DNA from: Paracoccaceae bacterium
GTDB taxonomy: Bacteria > Pseudomonadota > Alphaproteobacteria > Rhodobacterales > Rhodobacteraceae
Assembly: GCA_006226775.1 (NCBI GenBank)
Contig: SBGD01000009.1
Location: forward strand, 1-64,000
Direction: 5' to 3'
Length of the DNA stretch: 64,000 nt
Both the position numbers and the translations under genes were made by a program. Below are positions 61,868 to 64,000 of the stretch, one piece after another. Within the stretch, counting starts at the first letter, position 1. Each line of letters opens with the position of its first letter. Below the pieces are notes generated by a model. It saw only the letters and a program-made list of their open reading frames with translations, ran no database searches and was not told where the DNA came from.

Positions 61868-64000
61868 CTAGGGGCTCAGCTTGCGCAGGTACTCCATGAC
61901 CTCGGGCCGCACGGTCTCGGCGCCGTCATCGCGCGCGGTGTCGATCACCTTGCGCAACTGGTCGAGATCGGTGCGGCGCATCAGGTGCTTGACCGGCCCG
62001 ATCGAGGCCGGGCGCATCGACAGCGTGCGCAGCCCCATGGCGGCCAGGCAGACCGCCTCGATCGGGCGGCCCGCGTCCTCGCCGCAAAAGCTCAGATGCG
62101 TTCCGGTGGCCTCGCAGCGCTTCACGATCATCTCGATCAGCGTCAGGAACGAGGTATTGAGCGTGTCATAGCGCCGACGCACCCGTTCGTTTTCCCGGTC
62201 GGCGGCAAAGAAGAACTGTTTCAGGTCGTTGCCGCCGATCGACAGGAACTCGACCTTGCGGAAGAAGGCATCCGGGGCAAAGGCCAGCGAGGGGGTCTCG
62301 AGCATCGCGCCCACCTCGAGCCGTTCGGGCAGCGCATGGCCCAGGATGCTCTCGCGTTCCAGCGCCTTGGCCATCTCGGCGCGCGCCTTGAGAAACTCGC
62401 TGTATTGCGCGATGAAGGGAAACATCACCGTCAGCGGCCGGCCATTGGCGGCCCTGAGCAGCGCCTGCAACTGCATCCGCATCATTCCGGGCCGGTCCAG
62501 CGCCACCCGGATCGCGCGCCAGCCCAGCGCCGGGTTCGGCTCGTCATTGGGCTTCATGTAGGGCAGCACCTTGTCCGAACCGATGTCGAGCGTGCGAAAC
62601 ACCACCCGCTTGCCCTTGGCCGCATCCAGCACGCCGGAATAGATCCTGGCCAGTTCGGTGCGCTTGGGCATCTTGTTGCGGATCAGGAACTGCAACTCGG
62701 TGCGAAACAGCCCCACGCCCTCGGCGCCCGAGCCTTCGAGCGAGGGCAGATCGGCCATCAGGCCGGCATTCATGTGCAGCGAGATCACCTTGCCGCAGCG
62801 CGTCCTGGCGGGCTTGTCGCGCAGCGAGACATAGCGTTCCTGCGCCTTGTGCAGCATCGCCATCTTGTCGCGGAAGGCGGTGACGACATTGTCGTCGGGG
62901 CGCAGGTGGACGATGCCCTGGTCGCCGTCGACCATGATGTGATTGCCGTTCATCGCCTCGGTGGCGATGCGCTCGGCCTGGAGCACCAGCGGAATCGCCA
63001 GCGCCCGGGCGACGATGGCCGCATGGCTGCCGACCGAGCCTTCCTCGAGCACCACGCCCTTGAGCTTGCGGCCATATTCCAGCAATTCGCCGGGGCCGAT
63101 ATTGCGCGCCACGAGGATCGGGTCGTCGGGCATCTCGGCGCCGGTGGTCGAGCCCTGGCCGGTCAGGATGCGCAGCAGCCGGTTCGACAGGTCGTCGAGA
63201 TCGTGCAGCCGCTCGCGCAGATAGGCATCGGGCACCTGGCTCAGGCGGGCGCGGGCGATGGATTGCTCCTTCTCGACCGCGGCCTCGGCCGAGAGCCCGC
63301 GCGAGATGTCCTCTTCCATGCGCCGCATCCAGCTGCGCGAATTGGCGAACATGCGGTAGGCTTCGAGCACTTCCATCTGCTCGCTGTCGCCGCCGCGCGC
63401 GCCTTCGAGCAGCTCGTCGACGCCGATGCGCAGCTTTTCCACCGCCTCGTTCAGCCGCTCCAGCTCGCGCTGGGGATCGTCGGCGATGGGATTGGTGACC
63501 ACGACGCGCGGCTCGTGCAGCCAGACATGGCCCTCGGCGGCACCCTCCTGGCCGGTGATGCCACGGATCAGGTGCGGCTGGGTGTGGCGCGCCGACATCG
63601 CCGCGCCCTCGCCGACAAAGGCGCCCAGCTCGGTCATCTCGGCCAGCACCATGGCGACGACTTCCAGCGCATAGACTTCGTCGGCGGTGAATTCGCGGGC
63701 TTCCTTGGACTGGACCACCAGCACGCCCAGCATCTCGCCCAGCCGCTGGATCGGCACGCCGAGGAAGGACGAATAGATCTCCTCGCCGGTCTCGGGCATG
63801 TAGCGAAAGCCATGCGCCTGGGGCGCATTGGCGGTATTGACGATCACCCCGGCGCGGGCGACGCGACCGACCAGCCCCTCGCCGATGCGCATCCGGGTCT
63901 GGTGCACGGCCTCGGGCTTCAGCCCCTCGGTGGCGCAAAGCTCAAGCGTGTCCTCGTCGCGGAACAGGTAGATCGAGCAGACCTCGGTTCCGGTGGAATC
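61868..64000 (-). CDS. ptsP: PTS-Ntr enzyme I (phosphoenolpyruvate-protein phosphotransferase), 5' end outside window
   Basis: Enzyme I of the nitrogen PTS, which transfers phosphate from PEP to NPr. 710 residues are visible and the frame is open at the window end, so only about the first 40 residues are missing. Domain order: GAF (to about 150), PEP-utiliser N-terminal and swivelling domain with the phospho-histidine (GSVGSHAAIVARALAIP), then the PEP-binding TIM barrel with GVGLFRTELQFL and the C-terminal THLSFCGEDAGRP. The GAF domain suggests small-molecule sensing (glutamine in rhizobia). Confidence 0.96.
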   Translation of the reverse strand, partial: DSTGTEVCSIYLFRDEDTLELCATEGLKPEAVHQTRMRIGEGLVGRVARAGVIVNTANAPQAHGFRYMPETGEEIYSSFLGVPIQRLGEMLGVLVVQSKEAREFTADEVYALEVVAMVLAEMTELGAFVGEGAAMSARHTQPHLIRGITGQEGAAEGHVWLHEPRVVVTNPIADDPQRELERLNEAVEKLRIGVDELLEGARGGDSEQMEVLEAYRMFANSRSWMRRMEEDISRGLSAEAAVEKEQSIARARLSQVPDAYLRERLHDLDDLSNRLLRILTGQGSTTGAEMPDDPILVARNIGPGELLEYGRKLKGVVLEEGSVGSHAAIVARALAIPLVLQAERIATEAMNGNHIMVDGDQGIVHLRPDDNVVTAFRDKMAMLHKAQERYVSLRDKPARTRCGKVISLHMNAGLMADLPSLEGSGAEGVGLFRTELQFLIRNKMPKRTELARIYSGVLDAAKGKRVVFRTLDIGSDKVLPYMKPNDEPNPALGWRAIRVALDRPGMMRMQLQALLRAANGRPLTVMFPFIAQYSEFLKARAEMAKALERESILGHALPERLEVGAMLETPSLAFAPDAFFRKVEFLSIGGNDLKQFFFAADRENERVRRRYDTLNTSFLTLIEMIVKRCEATGTHLSFCGEDAGRPIEAVCLAAMGLRTLSMRPASIGPVKHLMRRTDLDQLRKVIDTARDDGAETVRPEVMEYLRKLSP

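Noticed and set aside
1-64000. CRISPR arrays, insertion sequences, prophage or tRNA genes
   Set aside because: No regularly spaced direct repeats, transposase- or integrase-like proteins, or tRNA cloverleaf patterns were seen anywhere by reading both strands; this was a visual search, not a computed one.

Overview
The window is high-GC chromosomal DNA from an alphaproteobacterium, most likely a marine or halotolerant member of the Rhodobacteraceae/Roseobacter group. Supporting signs are an ectABC-ask ectoine operon, a betI/choXWV choline-to-betaine locus, an alphaproteobacterial RNase P RNA next to rpmG, a PraR-like XRE regulator, PTS-Ntr enzyme I, and many family-typical DUF genes (DUF3572, DUF4153, DUF983, DUF2061). 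I see no phage, insertion sequence, CRISPR array or tRNA. Genes are dense and mostly ordinary housekeeping or accessory functions, and no gene is clearly broken. lepA (left edge) and ptsP (right edge) are cut by the window.

Layout. 1-9.6 kb: lepA, acylphosphatase, an Lrp regulator divergent from an amino-acid dehydrogenase, a HisA paralogue, gatC-gatA, an Excalibur lipoprotein, a zinc amidase, rnpB and rpmG. 9.6-20 kb: Bax-inhibitor-like protein, a LysR regulator, a quinone oxidoreductase, a PraR-like regulator, HisN, two purine deaminases (8-oxoguanine and guanine) around a CAP-domain protein, mgtE, and 5-FTHF cyclo-ligase. 20-30.8 kb: YmdB-like phosphodiesterase, two SLC13/RCK permeases facing each other across a glutamine amidotransferase, YebC, a MltB-type transglycosylase, an LLM flavin oxidoreductase and a DUF4153 protein. 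30.8-43 kb: an H-NOX-like protein coupled to a diguanylate cyclase, a GST, TrmO, a fused iron-type ABC permease, an XRE regulator, NUDIX, DUF983, an EF-hand protein, an ECF sigma/membrane-sensor operon, a PleD-like cyclase, DUF3572 and a HAD phosphatase.

43-49.2 kb is an osmoprotection locus: betA and betI on the minus strand, then choX, choW and choV on the plus strand, with a perfect 10-bp-arm palindrome between betI and choX that is the obvious BetI operator. 49.2-53 kb holds a candidate polyprenyl-phosphate sugar module: a HAD-UbiA fusion resembling decaprenyl-phosphate phosphoribosyltransferase, a small four-helix flippase-like protein, and a divergent GT39-type glycosyltransferase. 53-57.7 kb is a MarR/EctR-like regulator divergent from ectA-ectB-ectC-ask. 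The right end has a second MltB-type transglycosylase, a receiver-only protein, a glutathionyl-hydroquinone reductase, a PatB/MalY lyase and ptsP.

The most interesting points are: an H-NOX protein that appears to have lost its haem-ligand histidine and YxSxR motif yet remains coupled to an HNOBA-GGDEF cyclase; a PleD-like protein with both receiver phosphosites lost; the HAD-UbiA/flippase/glycosyltransferase module; and two diverged copies of an intergenic element of about 120 bp, each lying between convergent genes.
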